A stretch of DNA of 64,000 nucleotides from Augochlora pura (taxonomy: Eukaryota; Arthropoda; Insecta; Hymenoptera; Halictidae). Each line of letters begins with the position of its first letter. The stretch's first letter is position 1. The notes under the pieces are model-generated. The model had not been told where the DNA came from. It made no database searches and saw only the letters and a program-made list of their open reading frames with translations. This document shows positions 46,908-58,323 of this stretch, one piece after another. Location of the stretch: contig NC_135781.1 of the NCBI RefSeq assembly GCF_028453695.1, positions 32,959,483 to 33,023,482 of the forward strand, written 5' to 3'. The translations under genes and the position numbers were made by a program.

Positions 46908-49189
46908 ATGTTTTATATGAAACTTTTCATGCATTGCAACTGATGATATCCCTTCTTAGGAGATGACTGTAATTTAAAAACTCGCCAATCATAAGAATCT
47001 TCAGGAAATGCGTTTTAAAAAAAATAAACAAATTTTGTTCAATAAAATTTGTAAATGGGAGTTTACAATACCTTTGATATGTTTCGAAAAAAATTATACT
47101 GATCTTCATTTCGTGCTCTCGATCGATTCAGTAAGTTAACAATTTGAAAATTTTGACAAGTAATTTTTATTGTTAATTACAATTTATTATTACAGCAATC
47201 GTGGAGTAAATATCTTCTTACATATAAAAGCTAATTAATTAGAGAACAATTTGCCAGAATCCTACAAAATTCACGCTCGAATTCGTTTCCCGTGATAATT
47301 ATAAAAAAGTAACGGTTCTCACTTCACTGTTTGAAGAAAACGCTACGTGTGTGAATCGTCAAGTTCTCTTTCTCGGAAGTATCGTAACTTCTTAAGTTAG
47401 CTGCACGACAAGCTATTATACAAACTAATTCTACGGGACTTTACGGGATTGTGGAGACTTCGAAGACAACGGTTCCTTTTCTTTTTTCTTGTTCGGTTCG
47501 TACTTGTGTAACATCTTGCTAATTCAACATTCAAACCAATAAAACAGGTAGTACGCTCGCCAAGTATAACATATACACGTATGCATGTGAATTGCTCGCG
47601 ACTTTATCGTGAACAACTGAGAATCAAAGCAATTCGTAATTTATATTGCTCTTGCATACCCACCGCGAAAAAATTACTGGAAAACAAAAATTGTACGGGC
47701 CACTCGTTGAGGCATTACATATTTCTATCCCAAATACGAACATTTATACATATACAATTATAAATCCCATATGGACCAGTACGGACGACCAAAATAAAAG
47801 AAGATAAAATTCTTATCTTTTATTTGTGTTTGTCGCGCATAAATCACTGCCTTTTGCGACCTTCATCAAACGTAGAAGAACTTTAATAAAACGTTTATGC
47901 TTATCTCGAAAACTTTGTGCATTTATCGACGCTTAGTCTTTGTTATAAAAAAGTATCAGTAGCTATTGTTTGAGCTCTAGTCGCGTGACAGTATATTACT
48001 TTTTAAAAAATCAGTCCTACGAACGCCTTCTTTCTGACAAGGATCAAAACTTTGATAGAAAATAAATTACATCTCAACGATCGGCGATCCCATAACGTTT
48101 CATCGTACAAAAAGTTATGGTATTAGTAGTTTATACAAATTTTTAACGATTTATTTTGCTCGAAATCACAATCGCTTTTATTACACCATAAGAGAAATGG
48201 TCCATAAAGGATTCACTGACACAGTTTTAATTAACAGTACTGTTCTAGAAATTATAAAAAAACATATCGCAAACTCTGCAACGGATTTTCTATTAAAGAT
48301 TAAAAGTTTCTAATCCTTTATCAGCTAACTGATCACTTGAACGCGTACAATAAATTTGATTTAAACGCTATAAAAACAAGTCTTGCTCACCGTTAACTCA
48401 AACGAAGTTTAGAGCATCGAAATGTTGATCAATGTCGATCGTTTCTTTAATCCATCCGTTGATCTGCGATGAACAAGATGATCTTCACCGTTGCAAAGCT
48501 TGATTGCAGCTTCACGAAGGTGTCTGTTTAAAAGCGTAATTTAACGGTAGTACTGCTAACTGTTTAAAAAAGAAACGTTTGTTGAACACAATTCCACAGT
48601 CATTCTTTGAATCAATGGCCAGGACTGCATTGCAGCCGTAAATTCAGTAGTTTTTGCAAAAAGCAACGACCTTATGAATCTTACAGGTTAATTGTTATAG
48701 AAGACTTATAAATTTGAAAGCGTATAAAACAGTATGTATTCACATCAATGAAAGAGAGAAACGAAAGAACAAGAAATAAAAGGAAGGAAAATACAGGATA
48801 ACTTAACAGGCTCGATAATCAATGCTTTATAAGGTAACTTCTTGAAATTGGTAAATCAATCGATATTTTTCTTCACTTAAAAAACACATTTCTTTCGATC
48901 AAAATATTTTTGAAAAGCAATCGTCGTGTACGTTGCGCAACGTTACTATAATAAGAACTAACGTTTTCCGTGAAATCTCTTTGCTCTAAATTAATAGAGC
49001 TGTTCAGAAATATTTCTCAATTATAATTAATTAAGACGGATCAATTTTTGGATCGAATATGCCGCGCGTAACAGACAAATCAGGACATTGTTTGTATGCT
49101 TGATTGGACACAAAGGATGTGTTGTCGAAATACATAAATATAATAGAGCCGCTGTATAATCCGTAATGTTAGTGTCATCGTATTACAAT

Positions 49190-49222
49190 ATAATAATAAT
49201 AATTAATAATAATAATAATAAT
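49190..49222 (+). repeat. (AAT)n microsatellite
   Basis: About ten AAT triplets with one AATT interruption in AT-rich DNA. Confidence 0.85.
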
Positions 49223-49487
49223 ACATTTAGCCTAGATGGTATTCGTATAGATCAAAATGATCCGCTGGTCTACTTACGCAATTTTATAATTGTAATATAA
49301 TGTTTGTTACTTTTTTTTGTTTGCTTGTTTAAGAAATATCGATAATGCCATAGTTCAGTAAAATAGTGACGTAACAATTGGAATTCTTAACGATCTGTTT
49401 TAAATTCTTACATTGCTTTCTATGACTTTGCATTGCATATTATGTTCCTACTCTCCCCGTTACACTCTTTTCCTCGCTCGTGCGTTC

Positions 49488-49560
49488 TCTTTCTCTCTCT
49501 CCCTCTCTCTCTCACACACATACGCGCGCGCACACATACACACACACATTCTCTCTCTTT
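49488..49560 (+). repeat. Compound (CT)n (CA)n (CG)n microsatellite
   Basis: CT units pass into CACACA, a short CGCGCG, CACACA again, then CTCTCT, over about 70 bases. It produces the spurious Arg/Cys-rich frame at 49420-49605. Confidence 0.85.
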
Positions 49561-49972
49561 AACTTTGTTACGAATTCCCCCAACTCCGTCGTCCTTTTCT
49601 TTCACATATCTTTTTTTATTACCAAAAATAAACAGCCACTACGATTAAAAAAAATGTAGAATGCATATAATAGTAATGAGAGATACTAATAATAATAGTA
49701 ATAATTGATAGAATGATATAGATAATTATGTACCGTAAATGTAAATAGTTGGTATGACAATTGTTTAAACTCGAAGCACAATTCATTACCATTTAAAAAA
49801 TACAATCAAGTAGTCATTACAATATACATTATGATTTTTTTCATATATATAGCACATATACTTGTATTGAATTTAGTCAATGTTTAAGTCTCCGGTTTCA
49901 TCAATGACAGTTTTTTGTATTGCGGGCGCATTTTGTGGTTGTTTTTCGTTTTTTTTTTCTGCATAGATTTGT

Positions 49973-49978
49973 TTTATT
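49973..49978 (-). terminator. Polyadenylation signal of Rho1
   Basis: TTTATT on the + strand (AATAAA on the - strand) 137 bases beyond the Rho1 stop codon. Confidence 0.45.
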
Positions 49979-50114
49979 GTGTAAAATAATTAAAGATAAG
50001 TTGTTATTATATTATGGTTTCCGCTGGGGGGCTCCGGCATAACAACTAGCTCCATTGCAGCTAGCTCCGCAATTCCATTATTTAGCCCGTTACCGGGTAC
50101 ACTTGGCATTTTAT

Positions 50115-51045
50115 TTAAAGGAGCCAACATCTTCCCTTCTTCTTCTTCTTTACCTGAAAATTAGATTTCTAATTAAGGTACTATTCCTGTGGCATATTTT
50201 ATGAAATTATACTGTTCGTATGTTAACACCATTATAATGTTAACATTTTTCAGATTTGTAACTTTGAGTTTCCAAGGGAGAATATACAACACGCAAGTAT
50301 ACCGTTAGCAAGTTAGGAATTATATACGCAAATAAAAGAAATGTACTCGAAGTTACATAGTTAAATATTTGTGTCGAACAGTTTCGTTAAACATATCTGG
50401 ACTTCAAGAATACTAACTTGTAGCGCAGCTCGAGTTGCCGTTTCGAATACTTCCCTAATACCCTCCTTACTTTTAGCAGAACATTCAAGATAAGCGAAAG
50501 CATTAATTTTTTCGGCCATAGCTCTACCCTCCTCAGGCTTTACTGGTTCTTGTTTCATCTTGCTAAGCTCCTTGATGGTGTTAGGATCGTTGCGCAAGTC
50601 TTTTTTGTTTCCAACAAGGATGATGGGCACGTTCGGGCAAAAGTGCTTCACCTCTGGTGTCCATTTCTCGGGAATGTTTTCCAGGGAATCGGGACTATCG
50701 ATGGAAAAGCACATTAGGATTACGTCTGTGTCAGGATACGACAATGGACGCAACCTATCGTAATCTTCTTGTCCAGCCGTGTCCCAAAGAGCCAGCTCCA
50801 CCTATTGTTATAAATAATGTCTTATATAGTATATTGTATCGTGTATAAATAGTTATAAGAATTACAAAGAAACTCTTCCGAATGCTCACCTGTTTCCCGT
50901 CGACTTCAATGTCCGCGACATAGTTTTCAAATACCGTGGGTACATATACTTCAGGAAACTGGTCTTTGCTGAAGACTATGAGTAAACAAGTTTTACCACA
51001 AGCGCCATCACCCACAATAACCAATTTCTTCCTAATGGCTGCCAT
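50115..51045 (-). CDS. Rho1: Rho1 small GTPase (RhoA ortholog)
   Basis: Membrane-anchored GTPase switch that drives actomyosin contraction through Rho-kinase and formins. Exons on the - strand: 51045-50890, 50801-50418, 50153-50115 (stop TAA), all phase 0, 192 residues (fly Rho1 192). Numbering matches RhoA: P-loop GDGACGKT 12-19, switch I YVPTVFENY with Thr37, switch II WDTAGQEDYDRLRP with Gln63, NKKDL, the Rho insert helix (LRNDPNTIKELSKMKQEP), and CSAK. The last exon encodes only VKKKKKGRCWLL: a five-Lys patch and a CaaX box CWLL whose final Leu predicts geranylgeranylation at Cys189. An acceptor at 51051-51052 leaves only five untranslated bases before the ATG, so an untranslated first exon lies upstream. 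Convergent with PDIA3. Confidence 0.97.
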
Positions 51046-51701
51046 GAATTCTAAAATGAAAATCATTTTCCATTTATTTACTATAGCTCCATTATAATTT
51101 CACTTGATAAGATTATATGTCCTTATGCACATAAATCTCTTTCAAAGATTATCTATTAATAAAAAAGCAAGTAATACACAAAGGTTACATACCAGTAACA
51201 AATTTTTCGTTTAGAGAACTCGTGAATCATAAGAAACGGCTGATGATCGCGCGAATGAAATAACTATAAACCTAATAACTTACCTATGCTCGAATAGCGA
51301 CATAATTCTTTAGAATATACTCTTTTAAAGTGTATTTATTCTAACACTATAATCTTTGCCAGTGATGTCTAATATGCGCCGAGAATATTCTCAACTTTAT
51401 GTACAGATGAAACAGTAAAAAATGTGCACTAATAATTTCTAGCGCTCGATCCTAAAAATGCACGTACATAAACATGTGTCTATATATGCATATATATTCG
51501 TAAATTGTAGATAATCCAGGTAACAACATATTCTGAACTGATCATTGAGCTTCAGAACTATCAAAGTTCTAATAGTAATGAATCTAAATTAAATGAGAGA
51601 ACATCTTTTGGAAACTCCACCAAAAAAATAAACTAAGGACATGCAGCAAGTGACCATGTAATACACGTAAAGTAATCACAACTTAATGGGAAATACAAGA
51701 A

Positions 51702-51896
51702 GTGCTGAGAGAGCAGGGGATTAATGTAACTGTTAAAAGAAGATACATCTCCTATAGCCTGAAAAGGCACAAACAAGTGAAAAAGCAATTTTCAATGGAT
51801 AAATCCAAGAGCATATACAGAGATACAAAAGAAATAGTGAGAGAGATTGAGAAAAAAAGCATTCTTCAGGATAGAGTTAGGAAGAAGTCAGGGTAA
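51702..51896 (+). CDS. Unassigned small ORF, possibly a transposon remnant
   Basis: Sixty-four codons, Lys/Arg-rich (about one third basic), predicted to be mostly helical and without a signal peptide. The N-terminal part (LREQGINVTVKRRYISYSLKRH) faintly resembles a helix-turn-helix stretch of a transposase, but I cannot name a family and the frame may be chance in AT-rich DNA. No splice or promoter support is seen. Confidence 0.15.
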   Translation: MLREQGINVTVKRRYISYSLKRHKQVKKQFSMDKSKSIYRDTKEIVREIEKKSILQDRVRKKSG

Positions 51897-52206
51897 TCCT
51901 TCAAAATTGTTTGCATTAGATTTGCTTTTTGACAAATTCTAGAAACAACGACTCAGATTCAAACCTCGTAGGGTATAGAATTTCTTCCCTAAAAAGTGTT
52001 GTAATTATTGATTTTTTTTTTTTAATACACTAAATTGGTATTAGCATTACATATGTGTACAATAGCCATACACTCCTTAAAGCCCTCCGTTGACTTAGAT
52101 TTACATTGCTAGAAAATTGTTTCTATATCTCATTACTGCCAGCTGCTACTTGTATGTGGGTATTGTAGGTAAGACTTTGTTGTATCTATTCTGTTGTCTA
52201 CTTCAA

Positions 52207-52359
52207 ATGCTATTTAGAAAGCAACCTACGAGGGCTGAAGATTTAAAGGATATTGACTGGGTCGTACCTGATCCAGGGTACCCCGTATCGTCTGGACCGA
52301 GGCATCGGCCCGCATTGCATCCCATGTTTTTAGTCTTTCTTTCAGCGTCTCTGTTTTAA
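52207..52359 (+). CDS. Unassigned small ORF or last exon
   Basis: A 50-codon frame from ATG 52207 to TAA 52357-52359. It is preceded by CTATTTAG ending at 52215 in the same frame, so it may instead be a terminal exon starting at 52216. The reading KQPTRAEDLKDIDWVVPDPGYP and the locally higher GC in an AT-rich spacer look gene-like. The start MLxRKxPTR recalls the APC/C subunit CDC26, but the rest does not fit, so I give no function. No upstream exon was found. Confidence 0.3.
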   Translation: MLFRKQPTRAEDLKDIDWVVPDPGYPVSSGPRHRPALHPMFLVFLSASLF

Positions 52360-52621
52360 GTGGACATTTTATATGTTAGAATGGATAGGAGGCTGCGAGA
52401 TAATTGCACGTACTACACAAACATCATAATTGTCAATATGTATGCAAATAGATCTCTTTTTCTTTTTGTCATAACTATATACTTGTAAATATCTGTAAAA
52501 GTATTAAATAATATCTATGATGATTTAATGCACGACGCATATGTAATCTATCAATTCTTAACTCTTTCCTTCGGATACATTGAAAATGTGTATACTACAA
52601 GGCACTGAGCTCGTCATTGCC

Positions 52622-52652
<31 letters not shown>

Positions 52653-52720
52653 TAATGTAAATGTAATGTTATCATAGTCAATATCACTGTGTACACAATT
52701 AAATTAAATTAAATTAAATT
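52622..52720 (+). repeat. (TA)n and (AAATT)n microsatellites
   Basis: TATATA at 52622-52645 (about 12 units) and AAATT at 52697-52720 (about five units) close together in AT-rich DNA. Confidence 0.85.
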
Positions 52721-55344
52721 GTATGTAATATGGAATGCACAAGGTAGGGCCTACACAACAATTACTTGAACAACTTGCGAAACAATTTTGTTTCATAAAA
52801 TTGGAGCACTTGGTATCCCAAGTGTTCCAGTGGCTACTCATTATTCTTTCTTGTACGAATTATGCAATTTATGCCTTCGATCCCTAATGTGACAGTTCAT
52901 AGTATCATGAATGCTCAGAGTTGTACATAAATTAATTTGAATTATATTGTGAGTTGTGCACCAGGTAAGACTATACCTTATGCCTTAGAACAAACTGAAT
53001 ATGATTTTAAAGAACATGCATGAATATATATCTTATCTTGTATGAAACATGCACTATCCAAAGTTATATTAAATCATTAAAAATAATATTTGGGAAGCAT
53101 AAATAAATGTAACAAGCAGAACATTCGCATGGTGTAACAATAAGATGCTTCATGAAATCTTTCAATTATTTAGTAGCGATCAATAACATTAAATAACATT
53201 GAAATGTTTTAAATACGAAGATTTGATCTTCATTTTATTGTAACTGTCAAATGTTCTCTTCATAAAACATACTTAGTTTCAAATATATTTAAAATAGTAT
53301 CGAGTATTCGATGTTCATACTTTTAAAGATTATAGTCGATGATGTACAGAGAAAAAAGAAAGGATTACTTCTAGCTGAGAAACATCCAACAATATAAGCA
53401 TAAAATTTTCTTTCCCACAAAACCATTTAGGAAGAGTATATTGTGCGAGCAAAGTTAAAAGCGCTTGGTAAATTTTCTGTCAGAAGCAAAGATCTTAGCG
53501 TAAAATATAGTCTATTTTTTGCAGAAGCGATGCAAACGAATATAAGAATTGTATATGTGTTGGTTAAGTGAGAAAAGTGTTACATGTTGTTAACATTATA
53601 GGTAACACAATCTATTCAATTTTTTTGGAGTATCGTAGGATTGACCACTGCAAATAGTACAAGCTGCATGGAGAGGTGCAGCATTCGTGTGGACCTCTCT
53701 AAGAATTGAAACCTTCGATTGAAACGTTTGAATTGCCATCTGCCAGATGCAGCAATTATTTATAGTAGCATATACCGTTCCAAAGTACATTCGAAATACA
53801 GTAGGATTTCGTATAACGCGATCCAAAAATTGCTGCTGCACCCGTATACGAAGCGGTCATAAAATTGCTGAAAAAGAATCTAATACTGTACACGCTCCTT
53901 GTCGTCAATTTTTAATCGGGTTGTACGGGATCCTACAGCGAATAAAAAAGGGTCGTGTATCGTTCGGTAGGTAATCGACGTGCGTTTTTGTTTAACATCT
54001 CCGTTACGGAACGAAACGGAAATTCCGATGAAATCATTCTGAAGGTGAGAAAACATAAGTGCGGAACAACCAGAGAGCAAAGTGGAGCACTCTCCGAAAA
54101 GCGAAGAGCAACGCGGGCTCGTATCGTGTCAAAGAACGTACCGACCTTTTGTTTATCGGTGATATACGAGACGTCGGCCGACGATGGGGTAGAAATCAAC
54201 GACGCCGATACAGGACAGGAATGTCAAGTCAGAACCGCGACACACTTCTTTGCTCAAGTTTCCGCAGGAGAGGCCTGGAGAGCTTTTTGCCGAATTTTGC
54301 ACAGCCGGAAGTGCATTGCCGCGTAACGGGGTAAGAGGGCGGGGAAAGGGCGACGAGGGGGTGGGGGATACGGACGAGAGGGGGGTGGCTGGGGGCGCTA
54401 GGGGTGCGACAGGACAGCGACGCAAGGGTCTAGTGCCTGGTGGATGATTTACTTACTGATCTAAAAAACCAGCTCGAGTATTCGAAGCTGATACGGGCTA
54501 ATCCAAAATCACCGATCGAATTCAGCCCCGAGCGAACAGCGCGTAGCTTCTATGCTAACTGAAACGGTGGTCGTACGAAGATGCCGTGGATTCGTAACGC
54601 ATGGCACTCCCTCGGCCCTCTCTCTATATCACGGGAGGAGGAGAGGCCTTTTTTCCCTCCTTGTGACAGACACACACAATATTCCCGGTCGCAGCGTTAA
54701 CGAACCGATCACGGGTCACCTATCGAACACCCGGGCACACAGCACAGCACACTCTCGCACCGCTCCAATCAGTATTACTTAAGAAATAATTGCGTATTAC
54801 CTGAAATGTTAAGCGACAGAAAGTCAAGAAAATGGCTGCCCTCGATGGCCACACCTCAATCTGTTGAGTGTGCGGCAATCGAGCAGCGAGGGGGGCACTA
54901 TGCTCAGGACCGTGCCTACGGCTCCGTGGACCATCATCACGCCTACAAGACGACTCGAATTCCCGAGAATTGCCTCAACCGGAGGTTCACCGTTCGTTAT
55001 CAGTCGTATTTCACGACTATTAATACTCGATGATCAATTGCGCAAATTAAGATAGATCTTTCCACCATGCCTGCATTGTTCGCATATAAAATTGTTTACG
55101 TAGAATTCTACGTTCAGTGTCATTTTTCGGATATATAGGAAACTCTTGAACAAAGAGATTTAATAATAAAAACTGACAACACGGATTCCCCTAATCGTTT
55201 AACCATAGTAAATGTAAATTCATTATTGAAAAGATTTGTCGTTGTAATTTAAAATTTGTTTTATTCGCAGTAGTATAAAAATAATTCATTTGTTCGCATA
55301 GACGTGTCTCTCAATTCGGATTTCAGTTTCTATACTATCGTGGT

Positions 55345-55372
55345 ATGTATATATATATATATATATGTATAC
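55345..55372 (+). repeat. (TA)n microsatellite
   Basis: About 12 TA units with a terminal GTATA. Confidence 0.8.
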
Positions 55373-55964
55373 ATATTTTGAATACATATGTGCATATACA
55401 ATTTATAGTATTTCAGTAGAAAGAAAAGAATATTTCGTACGTATTAACAATCTATAGACAAAATCGATCATTAATACCTGCAAAAGTATCATCGAACTAT
55501 GTTCATTTTCCAGTCATCGATATAAATACGATTCCTGCGATGCGACTGTTTTTCTTTCGAGACAAAAAAAATACTTAACGTTGACACCATCGAATGATAC
55601 GTTCCTGGTTGGTACTCCGAAACCGGCGAATCATGCGCCACCCGCGCACGTCATGAACCTGTGGAGGGACTTTGCGCACGCATCATGTTTCTCGGGTGTA
55701 CATGTATTTGTGGACGGAGGATGGAAAGGGTTGGAAAATATGTAAATAATAATGCTGCATCGCGTTTCAGGATACGTGAAAATCACGGCGTCGAAACGAT
55801 GTGAAATAAACAAGGACGAACTTCGAATTGTTTCACTTCTATGGTTCGAGAAAAAAAATTCAAATTTTTTTCGTGATGCGTCATAATTATCACATTTTCG
55901 ATAAAAGAAATTATCTGTTGCTTCGCGAGAAGGACAGGGAGGAAAACAAAGAGAAAGAGGATCA

Positions 55965-55991
55965 TAGAGAGAGAGAGAGAGAGAGATAGAG
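55965..55991 (+). repeat. (GA)n microsatellite
   Basis: About 12 GA units with one GATAGA interruption. Confidence 0.85.
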
Positions 55992-57346
55992 ATCGAAGCA
56001 CGATGCATCGTAAAAGTAGTTAACGCGTTATTTATAATACTACATACATTCGCGCGACCGCTGATCGGTATAGCTAACCAATACTTCTGAATATAGGTAC
56101 AAACAATGCAAACATAGTTGAAAAATTAAATTTAGTCAGCCAAAATGAAAGGTATAATGTGTCTTTTATTATACAAATTCGTCGAATTTGTTCGTGATTT
56201 ACGAATGCGATTCTAACAAAAGCCTAATGTGTTTCAACAAAATTTTAGAGACATTGAACTATGATATTATGGAGAGACTTACCGGCTAAGAACTGTTAAC
56301 CGACGATGATATCCATTTACCAAAGACAGAACAATGCACATACAGTGTTCGCAATCACTCGTAAATACGTATTTATGTACACGTACACCGAAAACAAATT
56401 AGACCACGAAATATAAAAATGGCTTGTGTATTTACACGCGGGCTTTGTTCAGTGCCAAATAAGAATGATGTCATTGGATGACGCATGCAGAATTAGTGTA
56501 CGCGTGCTACCAGTTTAAAAGGAATACAAGTGGCGTGAATTTTGAATTCCCGAATCACTTGGGGTTGTTATATTATCGACTGTCATTGTATAGTTGCATT
56601 TTTAAAGTTCATTCGGGAAACCCACATAAGGTTTAAAATGAATGTTTCGGTATAAAGAACAAACAAAGATATAATTTTTTATATTCACTTTTTTTTTAAC
56701 TTTGAGGAAACCAGTGCTGTATTCCATAATGTGTGGCTAAAATCATATTTTTAGTGTTAGACAATTATAAAAATGTCAAATAAACTGTAAACGTTTTGGA
56801 AAGAATGATTCGATTCGTCGTATTAGTACGTTTTTATAAATGTACAGTTATTACGGAAGAATATTATCTCGTAAATTTTTTTAATGCGTTGTTTTGATTG
56901 GTAGACATTCTTTTTATCGGTTCGAGATAACGAAACGATGTACATGTAGTGATAGCATGATAAAGATTGATATTAATTTATTTTACTTTTTAATCCTCTC
57001 GACTATGTGATGTTTCATCATACTAAAAATGACTGTTAAAGGAAACAGCGATAACAATATCTATCGTAACAAGATACAAATGAGCAAGAATTAAAATACA
57101 TATTTAGCGACACGTTGTACAGTATAAACAGTAATAGCAATTCATGTGCCCTTAGAGAGCCATCCTATCCAGAAAATATTCATTCCTTTTTTTACCGTTA
57201 TTTCCGAATTTTTTACATATAATACCACGTCGGTACATATCTAAAAGACAAGTTGTTCCGTTTCATGTAATAGATAAGTTAAAGAAAATTTTTTATAGTA
57301 TATATTCATATGAATATCGCCTTAATCAGTTAGCCTCGCAGTTATT

Positions 57347-58323
57347 TTAATTATTTTGTGGTGGTTCAGGATTACTTGGATTATTTCCCATTTGTCGCAT
57401 CAGTATCTCCAAAAGTTCAGGATCAGAATCTTGTATTAGTTGCGCTACCCGTTGCCCTCTGAAAACTATTGAAATGTAGTCGACATTCGTGCAACCTCTA
57501 TGTATGGAAAAATTAGAATTCGATATTTACGCTCGGAGGATGTCTGGATTAGCTAGCGCAACATCAATCATATCCTCAAACGAAGAAAATCCTTGACTTT
57601 GTTCTCGTAATTTTTCTTGAGTCACGTGCAAATTGTATTTGTAACTTTCGTTATCAGGCTCCATTTCTACAGCTTTCTTATAACTAACTCCAGCTTCTAC
57701 AAGTCTATTTAGGCTAGAGTATGCTAATCCTAGTCGTCCATGTGCTTTGCTGTAAGTGGGATCGATGGCCAGTGCAGCTTTGCAGTCGCTAATTGCTCGC
57801 TCATGAAAGCCAATTTTGCTGTACGCTGCTGCACGGTTGCAGTAATACACTGCATTTGTACCATTTAATTCAATTGCTCTAAATAAAAATATGTTAATGT
57901 TACACATTTCATTAACTCTTCTGTTTTTTTTTTATGGAAATTAGTAGACTTTAACTAAATTATCTAAAATTAATTGTATTATATTCAAAATACATACCGT
58001 GTGTAGCTAGCGATAGCTTCATGGTGTTTCTCAGCCTTCATGTAAACATTTCCTTCTTTTTTCAATCTCTCTGCTTCAGCTTTGTCTTCGGGCATAGCTT
58101 CCTTGGCAGGAGGCGGAGGAACTTCTGCTGTTTCAATTGTGTTTTTAAATACTTCGAGTAAATTAAAATTTGCTTGAACATCAGACGCTTGGACATTGTA
58201 AGCACTTTCTAGGCATTGTATTGCTACTTCGAGACTTTCCCGAGATTCTTCCGTGATGTTTCCATCCTCCAATTGTTGAGTTAAAAATTGAATAATTGCT
58301 GCAACCAGACCTTTGACAGCCAT
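57347..58323 (-). CDS. Sgt: Small glutamine-rich TPR co-chaperone (SGT/SGTA-like)
   Basis: Cytosolic TPR co-chaperone that binds Hsp70/Hsp90 and hands tail-anchored and mislocalised proteins to the GET/BAG6 pathway. Exons on the - strand: 58323-57998, 57878-57531, 57458-57347 (stop TAA), in frame, 261 residues (human SGTA 313). N-terminal dimerisation domain (AAIIQFLTQQLEDG, ESLEVAIQCLESAY, about 1-60), then three TPRs (about 83-190; AERLKKEGNVYMK, ELNGTNAVYYCNRAAAYSKIG, GRLGLAYSSLNRLVEAG). The tail is short, ending RQMGNNPSNPEPPQNN, and lacks the long Gln/NNP-rich part of the vertebrate protein. Start is ATG 58323 (MAVKG); the frame reads upstream only from a GTG. An acceptor at 58349-58350 shows an untranslated exon upstream. 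Confidence 0.95.

Larger units (their letters stand above)
46419..49972. other. AT-rich spacer between PDIA3 and Rho1
   Basis: About 3.5 kb between two convergent genes, without a coding exon. (AAT)n at 49190-49222 and a compound CT/CA/CG repeat at 49488-49560 are the only structures seen. Short frames are chance. Confidence 0.6.
51053..57346. other. Largely empty stretch between Rho1 and SGT
   Basis: About 6.3 kb, mostly AT-rich. It probably includes the Rho1 promoter and untranslated exon. Two small frames are listed separately (51702-51896, 52207-52359). A GC-rich patch at about 54240-54450 with a run of G-rich sequence could be a promoter, but no gene is tied to it. Microsatellites at 52622-52645 (TA), 52697-52720 (AAATT), 55345-55372 (TA) and 55965-55991 (GA). 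The rest shows nothing. Confidence 0.5.

Noticed and set aside
52207..52359. CDC26 (APC/C subunit) ortholog
   Set aside because: Only the first few residues resemble CDC26; the acidic middle and conserved end are missing.
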